Assembly (NCBI GenBank): GCA_012730015.1
Contig: JAAYBT010000019.1
Span: 1 to 36,258, forward strand
DNA from: Clostridiaceae bacterium
GTDB taxonomy: Bacteria; Bacillota; Clostridia; Acetivibrionales; DTU013
Direction: 5' to 3'
DNA length: 36,258 nucleotides
Position 1 is the first letter of the stretch, and every line of letters starts with the position of its first letter. A model generated the notes under the pieces. It did not search any database. It worked only from the letters and a program-made list of their open reading frames with translations, and was not told the origin of the DNA. Position numbers and translations under genes: made by a program. Shown here in pieces: positions 1-7,176 of the stretch.

Positions 1-594
1 CCTTGCTGCCATGGCAAGAATTGATGCCTTGTCATCGCCCGAAATGGGTTCGATGGTCGCACTGTCGGATACCTCCTTTGCATTTATCTGGAGCGTAGTA
101 ATCAATATCAAAGAAAAGGGGGCCCCGGTACGCTTAGAGTACTTAATTTCCCGGTCCACATAGTTGTCAAATGACATGCTTATATCACTAATATTTTCTG
201 TATTGTAATGAAAGGCTTTTTCAGCATTAGTTAATACTCTTATCGAATCGTCAAGCCTTTTTATACTGTACGGCTTGACAATGTAGTCATTCACAGAATA
301 TTTCAAGGCTTCAACCTTCAGCTCCTGCCTGTCGGATTGGGAAAGCACTATAATTGGGACATTGACGTTGGAGGAGGTCCTAATTCTTTTCAAGACAAAA
401 AAACCATCATTTTCTGTAGGAAATGACAGGTCTAGAACAACCAGCTTTAGACCCTCTATATTTGAATTCATAAGTAGGAATTGACTTATATCGCCTACCT
501 CAACGACATTCAAATGGCCAATCTTATCTATAATTTGACGTATCCTCTGCCTTTCATAGGCCGAGTAATCCATTACCAAAACTACGCCGTCCAT
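1..594 (-). CDS. Response regulator, receiver domain plus start of a GGDEF-like domain (3' end outside window)
   Basis: This gene runs off the left edge, so the ORF track omits it. It opens MDGVVLVMDYSAYERQRIRQ, and the ATG is preceded by GGGGAG at 8 nt. A receiver domain is visible: the phospho-acceptor Asp in VVLDLSF (near residue 54) and the conserved Lys in DYIVKPYS (near residue 106). After a short linker, YVDREIKYSKRTGAPFSLIL resembles the first helix and strand of diguanylate cyclase (GGDEF) domains, but the signature motif would lie outside the window. The usual N-terminal acidic pair is reduced to a single Asp (VMDYS). It is divergent from the PPi-PFK gene. The receiver call is firm; the c-di-GMP output is only suggested. 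Confidence 0.75.
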   Translation of the reverse strand, partial: MDGVVLVMDYSAYERQRIRQIIDKIGHLNVVEVGDISQFLLMNSNIEGLKLVVLDLSFPTENDGFFVLKRIRTSSNVNVPIIVLSQSDRQELKVEALKYSVNDYIVKPYSIKRLDDSIRVLTNAEKAFHYNTENISDISMSFDNYVDREIKYSKRTGAPFSLILITTLQINAKEVSDSATIEPISGDDKASILAMAAR

Positions 595-704
595 GGCTAC
601 TTCTCCCCTTGTATAAAAAATGCTCTTATCCCTGCTCTTATTATATCGGCATTACTGCTCTAAAAGAACAGGTAATTATTGCTATGCTTATACTATTGCC
701 CAGG

Positions 705-732
705 TTGTAAAATAATACTCTAATGCTATAAT
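705..732 (+). promoter_or_regulatory. Sigma-A-type promoter for the PPi-PFK gene
   Basis: TTGTAA and TATAAT are separated by 16 nt, about 70 nt upstream of the pfp start and between the divergent response regulator and pfp. Confidence 0.6.
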
Positions 733-801
733 ATTATTGCAAAACTCCTGGCAATATAATATGAGCTGAAACATTATTCGCAGGATCGAAAGGAGCAAAA
801 G

Positions 802-2088
802 ATGAAGAAAAATGCACTTGTTGCACAATCCGGAGGCCCGTCACCTGTAATAAATGCGTCATTGCAGGGAGTAGTTGAGGCCTGTTTTGATTACCCTGAT
901 AAAATAGAAAAGGTTTATGCCGGTTGGCATGGAATCGAAGGCGTACTGCTGGAGGAGCTGATTGATATGGGCAAACAGCCCAGAGAGGAGCTTCAGCTGC
1001 TGCGCAAAACTCCTGCTTCAGGAGCCGTTGGGACCTGCAGATATAAATTGAGGGAAGATCAAAGAGAGGACTTTAATAGAATCATTGATGTGCTGAAGGA
1101 GCATAATGTAGGATACTTTTTCTACATCGGCGGCAATGATTCAATGGATACTGCCGACAAGGTATCCAGGCTGGCTCGAGAGAGGGGACTGGAGCTAGTC
1201 GTGGCCGGTGTCCCCAAGACTATTGACAATGATTTGGGTGACGATAAGTTTACAATCATAGACCATACACCCGGTTATGGCAGCGCTGCAAGGTACTGGG
1301 CGCATGCTATACAGAATGTCAATGAGGAAAACCGGGGGATGTGCGGCTCGGAGTCAGTTGCAGTATTGCAGGCTATGGGCAGGAAGGCCGGATATATCAC
1401 GGCCGCGGCCAGGCTGGCAGATCCACAGAGGGAAATGCCGCTGCAGCTTTATATGGCAGAGTCGGGACACAATCTTGAGACTCTTGCCGAGAATGTAAAC
1501 AATGAGCTTATGCGCTCAGGACGCTGCATAGTAGTTGTAAACGAAGGCTTTGACGTGGGCAGTCTTGGTGAGGCAAGAGACGCCTTTGGGCATATTGAAT
1601 ATGGAGCCAGCAAGACGACTGCAGCCCAGGTGGTTGTTAATTATCTGAATGAGCATGGGATAAAGGTCAGAGGTCAGGTCACAGGGCAGCTCCCGGGCGT
1701 ACTGCAAAGATCGACGTCAATTCATGCGTCGCCCGTGGATCTGGATGAGGCATATGAGGCAGGGCGCAAGGCAGTTCAGATTGCCATGGAGGACGGAACC
1801 GGCTGGATGGCCACAATACTCAGAGTACCCGGCAAAGAATATAAGGTAATATATGATAAGGTAAAGCTGAATGTAGTTGCCAACTCCGAGAGATTTTTGC
1901 CCAGGGAATGGATCGCAAAGGGCGGAATTGATGTGACTGATGACTTCGTTGCATATGCAGCACCCCTGATTCAGGGCGGGTGGCCTGATATTGAGCTGGT
2001 GAATGGATTGCAGCGATTTGCGAGGCTGGACATTAGGCTTATAGATAAGAAATTGCCGGCATATAAACCGCAGAGTTTTAACGGCTGA
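802..2088 (+). CDS. pfp: Pyrophosphate-dependent 6-phosphofructokinase
   Basis: This cytoplasmic glycolytic enzyme phosphorylates fructose 6-phosphate to fructose 1,6-bisphosphate, reversibly, with PPi as donor. The phosphoryl-donor loop reads GGNDS near residues 110-114, with Asp where ATP-PFKs have Gly. The catalytic segment is VPKTIDNDL near 137-145, with Lys in place of the Gly of the ATP-type GTIDND; this Asp/Lys pair is the recognised signature of PPi specificity. PGYGSA follows near 157. At 428 aa it is longer than bacterial ATP-PFK (about 320 aa) and fits the PPi-dependent group. RBS AAAGGAG lies 6 nt before the ATG. It is transcribed alone. PPi dependence is inferred from these residues; ATP use is the less likely alternative. 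Confidence 0.88.
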   Translation: MKKNALVAQSGGPSPVINASLQGVVEACFDYPDKIEKVYAGWHGIEGVLLEELIDMGKQPREELQLLRKTPASGAVGTCRYKLREDQREDFNRIIDVLKEHNVGYFFYIGGNDSMDTADKVSRLARERGLELVVAGVPKTIDNDLGDDKFTIIDHTPGYGSAARYWAHAIQNVNEENRGMCGSESVAVLQAMGRKAGYITAAARLADPQREMPLQLYMAESGHNLETLAENVNNELMRSGRCIVVVNEGFDVGSLGEARDAFGHIEYGASKTTAAQVVVNYLNEHGIKVRGQVTGQLPGVLQRSTSIHASPVDLDEAYEAGRKAVQIAMEDGTGWMATILRVPGKEYKVIYDKVKLNVVANSERFLPREWIAKGGIDVTDDFVAYAAPLIQGGWPDIELVNGLQRFARLDIRLIDKKLPAYKPQSFNG

Positions 2089-2238
2089 TATGTGACTATA
2101 CAGTCAGGTAGTTAAATGAAGCAAACGTTAGGATTGGGTTAAAAATGATGGTGGTAGCAATAGAATGAGATTCTTTTATATGCTTAGAATTATTGCCACT
2201 AATCAAGGCAGAAATTATCTTGTGAACATTTATACTAT

Positions 2239-2267
2239 TTGAATAAATATACCCGATATTGTATCAT
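2239..2267 (+). promoter_or_regulatory. Possible promoter for the Nudix-like gene
   Basis: TTGAAT and TATCAT are separated by 17 nt, about 70 nt upstream of the Nudix start. The rest of the 248-nt gap after pfp holds one imperfect hairpin (about 2149-2201, arms GTAGCAATA and TATTGCCAC) and no ORF. Confidence 0.4.
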
Positions 2268-2336
2268 AATAGTAGTGAATAACGGAAGTGTTTTGATTTG
2301 GAGCAAGGCACTCCGAGCGAAAGGAAGGGACCTACT

Positions 2337-2762
2337 ATGTTAGTTCGTAACTGCGCAGGAGGCATTGTCTTCTGCGGGAGCAAAGTGTTCATCCTGAAAA
2401 ATGAAAAGGGTGAATGGGTTTTTCCAAAGGGCGTAGTACGAAGCGGTGAGCTGCCTAACGAGGTTGCACTCAGGAAAGTGAAAGAGGAAGGCGACATAGC
2501 TTCGGAGATAGTTTCTACAGCAGGACATACCAATTATGAGTTCTTTTCCGTTACTCGTCAGAAACCGGTCTGTAACAAGATCATCTGGTACATTATGAAG
2601 TCAAACAATCTGTATTACAAGGTCAGTGAAAATGAGAAATTTATGGATGCGGGGTATTTTGAAGTCGAGGAAGCTATGAAACTGGTTACATACAGTCAAG
2701 ACAAGGCTCTCTTAAATTTATCATACAGAAGGTACAAAGATATTACCTCGGTAGCCGTTTGA
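2337..2762 (+). CDS. Nudix-fold protein with a degenerate Nudix box
   Basis: I chose the ATG at 2337 (MLVRNCAGGIVF) because AAGGAAGGG lies just upstream; the track start (TTG 2298) has no comparable RBS. The 141-aa protein has the Nudix beta-strand pattern (AGGIVF, VFILKNEKGEWVFPKG) and a Nudix-box segment GVVRSGELPNEVALRKVKEE. The canonical box is Gx5Ex7REUxEExGU. Here the Glu after Arg is Lys (RK) and the late Gly is Asp, while the EE pair is kept. That Glu is a metal ligand in active Nudix hydrolases, so catalysis may be lost or altered. A terminator hairpin follows, so the gene is probably monocistronic. The fold call is good; the substrate is unknown. Confidence 0.75.
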   Translation: MLVRNCAGGIVFCGSKVFILKNEKGEWVFPKGVVRSGELPNEVALRKVKEEGDIASEIVSTAGHTNYEFFSVTRQKPVCNKIIWYIMKSNNLYYKVSENEKFMDAGYFEVEEAMKLVTYSQDKALLNLSYRRYKDITSVAV

Positions 2763-2812
2763 AGATAGCATTGAAAAGGTAAGTAGTATCGAAATTATTA
2801 TTAATTTATTGT

Positions 2813-2851
2813 AAAATGAATGATAGCATGTTATCTGCTATCATTCATTTT
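2813..2851 (+). terminator. Perfect 16-bp inverted repeat, terminator
   Basis: AAAATGAATGATAGCA and its exact complement flank a 7-nt loop. The 3' arm ends in TTTT and the 5' arm begins AAAA, so it could work in both directions. It separates the Nudix gene from yigZ. Confidence 0.7.
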
Positions 2852-2931
2852 GTATGACGGGCATGCATGGGCAATCCGACCTATTTGCATATCCGGCTGT
2901 AGGACAGAGGGGTTCACAGGAGGTCTCGTTT

Positions 2932-3564
2932 ATGCGTAAGGAGTACTTAACCATATCACATGAAGCTGTTGCAGAGCTAGAGGAGAGAAAGTCCAGATTT
3001 ATTGCAACTGTGAGGCCTGTGACTTCTGAAGAAGACGCAAATAGTTTTATTAGCGAGCTAAAGACCAAGTATTGGAATGCGTCCCACAATGTTTACGCAT
3101 ACTATATATGTGCGAATAATATGCTGCAAAAATTCAGCGATGACGGAGAACCCTCCGGCACTGCAGGCCTGCCTGTGTTGGAAGCGATTAAGAAGTCAGA
3201 TTTACAGGATATTGCTGTAGTCGTTACACGATATTTTGGCGGAACAAAGTTAGGAGCTGCCGGATTGGTTAGAGCATATGGAAAAAGCGCAACGATGGGC
3301 ATCCAAGCAGCCGGGATAGTCAAAAAACAGCTTTGCATACTGTCGCAGGTAACGATGGAGTATACTCTGCTGGGGAAGGTGCAGGCTATGGTAGCATCAA
3401 ATGGCTATAGGGTAAAGGATACCATATATGCACAGGATGTTGACCTGCTTGCATACATTCCTGTTGATGAGCTTGAGGAGTTTACCTCGCTGATAAACGA
3501 AGCCACAAACGGACAGGCTTTAATCGATACAGGTGAGAAGGTATACATTACGATAGAAATGTAA
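2932..3564 (+). CDS. yigZ: YigZ/IMPACT family protein
   Basis: The start at ATG 2932 (MRKEYLTISHEAV) is set by AGGAGG 9 nt upstream; the track start at 2854 lies in the terminator region and adds 26 unlikely residues. The 210-aa length is normal for YigZ. Family motifs are present: KSRFIATVRPV near 21, DDGEPSGTAGLPVLEAI near 70, and VVVTRYFGGTKLGAAGLVRAY near 92. The C-terminal half matches the DUF1949-type ferredoxin-like domain of YigZ (VTMEYTLLGKVQ). The family is linked by structure and homology to eukaryotic IMPACT, a regulator of translational stress signalling, but the bacterial role is not settled. No operon partner is evident. Confidence 0.9.
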   Translation: MRKEYLTISHEAVAELEERKSRFIATVRPVTSEEDANSFISELKTKYWNASHNVYAYYICANNMLQKFSDDGEPSGTAGLPVLEAIKKSDLQDIAVVVTRYFGGTKLGAAGLVRAYGKSATMGIQAAGIVKKQLCILSQVTMEYTLLGKVQAMVASNGYRVKDTIYAQDVDLLAYIPVDELEEFTSLINEATNGQALIDTGEKVYITIEM

Positions 3565-3689
3565 GGCATAAGGAAGGTGCTAAAGCGCCTGCAGCGTATT
3601 TTGCGTTGCAAAAAGCGTGGTTTGGCGCTAATTCGCGCAAGCGCTCATTGAACAGGGCAACGCCAATGCAGCCGTTATCAAGAGTGTAT

Positions 3690-4643
3690 TTACGCTGAAA
3701 AGTTAGGAAATATCGAAAACTCCAGCTTTGCTGCTTCTGTAATATCACTTCTAATATCATCTGTCGCTGATTCAGTTGTGTCAGATTTTAGCAGCTTTAT
3801 CGGAAGCTCTATGATGAAATTTGCTCCTTTTCCATGCTCGCTTTTAATGCTTATGGTTCCTTCGTGAAGGTCAACAAAGGATTTAACCAGGGAAAGCCCG
3901 ATCCCGCTTCCTTCATTTTCAACGTGTGGTGAATCCCCTGTTTGGCTATATCGGTTGAATATAGTCTCTTGTTTTTCTTCCGGGATGCCAATGCCAGAAT
4001 CCTTCACCGAGATGCAGGCTCTTTCTCCGGATTTATATGAGCTGACCTGTACAATCCCTCCCGGCTTGGTGAACTTAATTGCATTGGAAAGTAGATTCAG
4101 CATAATCCGCTCAATTTTTTCCATGTCAACAGCCATTATAATGCTTTCATCATAATGGTTATACATTAGCTTGAGTTGTTTGTCTTCGGCATAAGGCTTG
4201 ACGGAATTGACTATCTCATCTAGGAGAACACTCAGTTTGCAATTTTTCGGCTTCAGTATATGATATCCAGCCTCTGCTCTGGTTATGTCCAGCATGTTGT
4301 AAATCAGGCGGAGGAGTCTGAAACAGTTGCATTTTACCACCTTTATATTCCTGGTCAATTTACTGTCTGCCTCTAGAAGAGCTTTATTTCCGGGGGCACC
4401 CAGATAAATCTCCATCACCTGTATCGCACCGAGTATGACGCTCAGTGGGGTTTTCAGCTCATGGGTCATATTTGAAAAAAACTCGTTTCTTTTGCTGCAG
4501 CTATCAGTAATCGAATCGATGCTCTGTAATAACTGTTTTTCATTCATGCGGGATTTTCTTAAAAGGTAAAAAAGAACGGTACACATTATCAGCAGCAAAG
4601 ACGTTAATATAATGCCGGACACAAATAAAGCCTTAGTAATCAT
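3690..4643 (-). CDS. Membrane-anchored orphan sensor histidine kinase
   Basis: Translation probably starts at the ATG at 4643 (MITKALFVSGI), behind AAGGTGG at 8 nt. One transmembrane helix occupies roughly residues 5-28, with almost no extracellular sensor. The HisKA box FFSNMTHELKTPL carries His61. HATPase motifs follow in order: N box NLLSNAIKFTKP, G1 DSGIGIPEEK, F box ETIFNRYS, and G2 GSGIGLSLVKSF. The 317 aa make a short kinase with no PAS or HAMP domain visible. No response regulator is adjacent; the nearest is the truncated one at 1-594, on the same strand but about 3 kb downstream with opposing genes between. In a spore former an orphan kinase could feed Spo0A, but nothing here proves it. 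Confidence 0.88.
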   Translation of the reverse strand: MITKALFVSGIILTSLLLIMCTVLFYLLRKSRMNEKQLLQSIDSITDSCSKRNEFFSNMTHELKTPLSVILGAIQVMEIYLGAPGNKALLEADSKLTRNIKVVKCNCFRLLRLIYNMLDITRAEAGYHILKPKNCKLSVLLDEIVNSVKPYAEDKQLKLMYNHYDESIIMAVDMEKIERIMLNLLSNAIKFTKPGGIVQVSSYKSGERACISVKDSGIGIPEEKQETIFNRYSQTGDSPHVENEGSGIGLSLVKSFVDLHEGTISIKSEHGKGANFIIELPIKLLKSDTTESATDDIRSDITEAAKLEFSIFPNFSA

Positions 4644-4754
4644 ATAAAGCCCACCTTTATCTTTTATAACGGATATGCTATTATATATGTGCAAGTTTTA
4701 CGGACTATGTAATATCATAATAATCTAAAATGCTTCGATTATGATACATTATAT

Positions 4755-4800
4755 TGCACAAGGCATTTAATGTAAATATATTTCCGTGTTATGGAAATAT
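4755..4800 (+). promoter_or_regulatory. Promoter with overlapping inverted repeat upstream of yebC
   Basis: TTGCAC and TATATT are spaced 16 nt. An 8-bp perfect inverted repeat (ATATTTCC, 7-nt loop, GGAAATAT at 4778-4800) overlaps the -10 and the expected transcription start, where an operator or 5' hairpin could sit. A second TATAAT-like block lies at about 4808. Confidence 0.4.
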
Positions 4801-4838
4801 AGCCTATATATAATTCAATATATTATGGAGGTAGACAA

Positions 4839-5570
4839 ATGTCAGGCCATTCAAAATGGGCAAATATTAAGATTAAGAAGGGTAAATCAGACGCTCAAAG
4901 AGGCAAGGCGTTCACCAAGCTGGGCAGGGAACTTGCCATAGCGGTGAAGCAAGGCGGCGCTAACCCTGATGCTAATTCGAGACTTAGGGATGCTATTGCA
5001 AAGGCAAAGGCTGCAAATATGCCTAATGACAACATTTCCAGAAGCATTAAGAAGGCCGCGGGCGAAGGTGATGGGGACAATTATGAGGAAATCACCTATG
5101 AAGGCTATGGGCCGGGCGGCGTGGCGGTTATTGTGGAAGCGGCTACTGATAATCGAAACAGGACTGCGGGCGACATTAGACATTATTTTGATAAATTCGG
5201 CGGCAATCTGGGACAGAGCGGCAGTGTGTCATTTATGTTCAATAAGAAGGGCATCATGTTAATCGAAAACGACGGCAAGATTTCTGAGGACAATATTATG
5301 ATGGATGTGCTGGATGCCGGCGCAGATGACCTTTCAACGGATGAGGATTATTTCGAGATTCTCACCGAGCCCGGTGATTTTTCAAAGGTAAGAGAAGCAC
5401 TGGAGAGTAAAGGCTACGAATTTGCTGAGGCATCAGTATCCATGCTTCCCACGACAATGACAAAGCTAACCGATGCCGGTCAGATAGAGCAGATGGAGCG
5501 GCTCATTGACAATCTCGAGGACATGGACGATGTCCAGAACGTCTACCACAACTGGGAGCAGGAGGAGTAG
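4839..5570 (+). CDS. yebC: YebC/PmpR family protein (TACO1-like)
   Basis: The protein opens with the family signature MSGHSKWANIKIKKGKSDAQ, then GRELAIAVKQGGANPDANSRL and MPNDNISRSIKKA. At 243 aa it has the standard three-domain YebC length. The acidic C-terminal segment (LIDNLEDMDDVQNVYHNWE) is also characteristic. Members have been described as transcription factors and, more recently, as translation factors that help ribosomes through proline stretches; which role applies here cannot be read from sequence. The RBS is TGGAGG with 8 nt to the ATG. In many bacteria yebC precedes ruvC; here no ruv gene follows and the gene stands alone. Confidence 0.95.
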   Translation: MSGHSKWANIKIKKGKSDAQRGKAFTKLGRELAIAVKQGGANPDANSRLRDAIAKAKAANMPNDNISRSIKKAAGEGDGDNYEEITYEGYGPGGVAVIVEAATDNRNRTAGDIRHYFDKFGGNLGQSGSVSFMFNKKGIMLIENDGKISEDNIMMDVLDAGADDLSTDEDYFEILTEPGDFSKVREALESKGYEFAEASVSMLPTTMTKLTDAGQIEQMERLIDNLEDMDDVQNVYHNWEQEE

Positions 5571-5640
5571 GCTAGAGCGAAGCGGGTTTGCGGGGTTTTA
5601 CGGCAGCTGAATTATGATATACATGCAATGAGCCATATAA

Positions 5641-5919
5641 CTATGGGTCTTCAGATAGTGAATCAAGCTTGATTTTCTTTTGGATTTTTTTCAGATGATC
5701 CAAATCCGAAAGATCTGAAATGCCGTATGTGCGGCAACACTTGCGGCATACGGACCGGCTGCCGCGATAGCCTGGATGGATACTTACTACCTCATGAATT
5801 CTAAAAAAGGGCCTAAGTTTTTTCCTGTGACAGCAGGAGCATAAGGGATATAAATCAGGTAAGAAAAGCAAAAATAAAAGGAATATAGAAAAACTGATAT
5901 AGAAAATAATAATGTGCAC
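5641..5919 (-). CDS. Small membrane-anchored Cys-rich (zinc-ribbon-like) protein
   Basis: The 92-aa ORF starts with GTG at 5919, preceded by GGGGG at 7 nt. A very hydrophobic N-terminal segment (IIIFYISFSIFLLFLLFL, residues 3-20) should anchor it in the membrane. Two cysteine clusters follow, LCSCCHRKK and VCRKCCRTYGI, separated by about 27 residues; this looks like a four-Cys zinc ribbon facing the cytoplasm or cell surface. The C-terminus is charged and helical (LDHLKKIQKKIKLDSL). I cannot name a family. It is the last gene of a minus-strand run of small genes, separated from the SASP by a strong hairpin, and converges on yebC. Confidence 0.6.
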   Translation of the reverse strand: MHIIIFYISFSIFLLFLLFLPDLYPLCSCCHRKKLRPFFRIHEVVSIHPGYRGSRSVCRKCCRTYGISDLSDLDHLKKIQKKIKLDSLSEDP

Positions 5920-5996
5920 AAAATCGCCCCCATTCTAAGATATTTATTTGGGGTCGAGTTTATGCAGAGGATGCTGCGCATAGAAAATACATCCTA

Positions 5997-6040
5997 AAGC
6001 ACAGGGGGCTGCCGATTTATCGGCAGCCCCCTGTGCTTTT
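5997..6040 (-). terminator. Long GC-rich perfect hairpin, terminator of the SASP gene
   Basis: The arms GCACAGGGGGCTGCCGAT and ATCGGCAGCCCCCTGTGC flank a 2-nt gap, giving about 18 perfect pairs, directly downstream of the SASP stop on the minus strand. The T-run is short on both strands, so termination would rely on the very stable stem. Confidence 0.75.
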
Positions 6041-6075
6041 CACAGCTTATTATGGTTTTTTATATCCACATAAGG

Positions 6076-6264
6076 TTATTTCTTTTCCAACTGATAAGTG
6101 TTGCCAGTATAAGCTTCGAAGACCTTCTTTACTATGTTGCCACCTATTTTGCCGGCATCTCTGGAGGCGAGGTCGCCATTATAGCCTTGCTTAAGGTTTA
6201 CACCCACCTGGTTGGCAATTTCATACTTCATGTTATCAAATGATGTTTTACTTCTGTTTGCCAT
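6076..6264 (-). CDS. Small acid-soluble spore protein, alpha/beta type
   Basis: This 62-aa protein would coat and protect DNA in the dormant spore and supply amino acids on germination. The family core is clear: FDNMKYEIANQVGVNLKQGY, containing the germination-protease (GPR) site at the E-I bond of KYEIA, and the second signature DLASRDAGKIGGNIVKKVFE. The RBS AAGGAGG sits about 7 nt from the ATG. About 50 nt upstream CATAATA resembles a sigma-G -10 (CATnnTA), but I see no good -35. It is monocistronic, ending in a strong hairpin. Forespore expression is inferred from family knowledge. Confidence 0.96.
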   Translation of the reverse strand: MANRSKTSFDNMKYEIANQVGVNLKQGYNGDLASRDAGKIGGNIVKKVFEAYTGNTYQLEKK

Positions 6265-6370
6265 GATAGTTACCTCCTTATTTCATTTTCGCTACCGGAT
6301 TTACTTAGCAGCGTGATATTATGATTTGTAAAACATAGCTGATTTATTACGGTAATTAATGCTATAACAG

Positions 6371-6604
6371 CTATTCACTAGCATTGGCGGGGCTCTCTCT
6401 AAACAATAGCGAGATAGTATATAAGCCCGAGACCCCCACTAGCGTAAATATAATTCTGCTGAATGCGGATATTGTTCCCTTAAATAAATTGCCTCCAAAT
6501 ATCATAGTAACAATATCGTAATTGGCGATACCTACAAGGAGCCAGTTTATAGCTCCGATGATTACAAGTACAAGTGCAAGCCTATCAATTGCTGTTCTAT
6601 TCAT
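6371..6604 (-). CDS. DUF378 family small membrane protein
   Basis: The start ATG 6604 (MNRTAIDRLALVL) has AAAGGAG at 8 nt; the track ORF adds 19 upstream residues without RBS support. The 77-aa protein contains two transmembrane helices, LALVLVIIGAINWLLVGI and FSRIIFTLVGVSGLYTISLLF. The motif IGAINWLLVGI...DIVTMIFGG is the hallmark of DUF378, a widespread small membrane family of unknown function. It lies between the SASP gene and a small Cys-rich gene on the same strand. Confidence 0.88.
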   Translation of the reverse strand: MNRTAIDRLALVLVIIGAINWLLVGIANYDIVTMIFGGNLFKGTISAFSRIIFTLVGVSGLYTISLLFRESPANASE

Positions 6605-6657
6605 TGAAACAACTCCTTTTCTATTTATTGATATTATTATTACCGCTAACTTTTGAA

Positions 6658-6825
6658 TCATTCGCTTTGCTTTTTGAAGTTTAAAGCAGAAGATCCTTTG
6701 TAAGGCCTTTTTTCAAAATAAGTGCAGTCGGTTTCGGCGGATAGGGTTTCGGAAACGGCATTCTGCAGCATGCACTTACCATCCTGCTGGTGCTTGCATT
6801 TTGAGGAGCAGTTGATTGTTGTCAT
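6658..6825 (-). CDS. Small Cys-rich protein, 55 aa (missed by the ORF track)
   Basis: Reading the minus strand from 6825 gives MTTINCSSKCKHQQDGKCML and ends SALNFKKQSE before TGA, 55 residues in all. RBS AAGGAGGG precedes the ATG by about 7 nt. Four cysteines occur in a C-x3-C-x8-C...C pattern (NCSSKC, GKC, TDCTYF), suggesting a small metal-binding fold. Similar short clostridial ORFs are often annotated, wrongly in my view, as 'hydroxymyristoyl-ACP dehydratase'; that recollection is not checked here. It lies 53 nt upstream of DUF378 on the same strand, so the two may be cotranscribed. Function unknown. Confidence 0.75.
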   Translation of the reverse strand: MTTINCSSKCKHQQDGKCMLQNAVSETLSAETDCTYFEKRPYKGSSALNFKKQSE

Positions 6826-6934
6826 AAATGTCCCTCCTTAATATATTATTTTGCCAAATAAGCAACAAAAAATACTGCCATGAATTGTATCTAAAAGGTT
6901 CTTTGTCGGGACATACTGAGCAAAGAGCTATAAC

Positions 6935-6968
6935 AAAAAGGCCGACAGCTGTACACTGACGACCTTTT
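6935..6968 (-). terminator. Terminator-like hairpin in the divergent gap
   Basis: On the minus strand AAAAGGTCG and CGGCCTTTTT flank an inner palindromic ACAGCTGT, followed by a T-run. It faces into the promoter region of the 55-aa gene and no gene upstream of it is evident, so it may end an unannotated short transcript. Confidence 0.45.
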
Positions 6969-7128
6969 ATTTAAATAACCGACATCAACCGCGGCAGATG
7001 TCAGTTAGTAGTAATATCAATGGCGATGCTCCTGCTTCCTAATCGTGATGTTTATTAGTATTGAGATCAGCGGGTTTACTTTGTATATTATGTATAACAT
7101 GAGGCTTTTGTGTCACAACCATTACTTA

Positions 7129-7157
7129 TTGACACTGTAAATTTCCAAGTGTAAAGT
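7129..7157 (+). promoter_or_regulatory. Promoter of the DUF6873-like gene
   Basis: Consensus TTGACA and TAAAGT are spaced 17 nt, about 20 nt before the ATG at 7177, giving a very short leader. Confidence 0.6.
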
Positions 7158-7176
7158 GTTGATAGAGGTTCGAACT

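Larger units (their letters stand above)
6826..7176. other. Divergent intergenic region, 351 nt
   Basis: This gap separates the 55-aa Cys gene (minus) from the DUF6873-like gene (plus). It contains a terminator-like hairpin at 6935-6968 and a good plus-strand promoter at 7129-7157. No ORF with an RBS is present. A 27-codon minus-strand ORF (MLYIIYKVNPLIS...) ends upstream of the hairpin but has no ribosome-binding site. Confidence 0.6.

Noticed and set aside
481-663. 60-aa plus-strand ORF in the track
   Set aside because: Antisense shadow of the response-regulator gene with no RBS.
7019-7101. 27-codon minus-strand ORF MLYIIYKVNPLISILINITI... upstream of the 6935 hairpin
   Set aside because: No ribosome-binding site and no recognisable family; kept only as a note on the gap.
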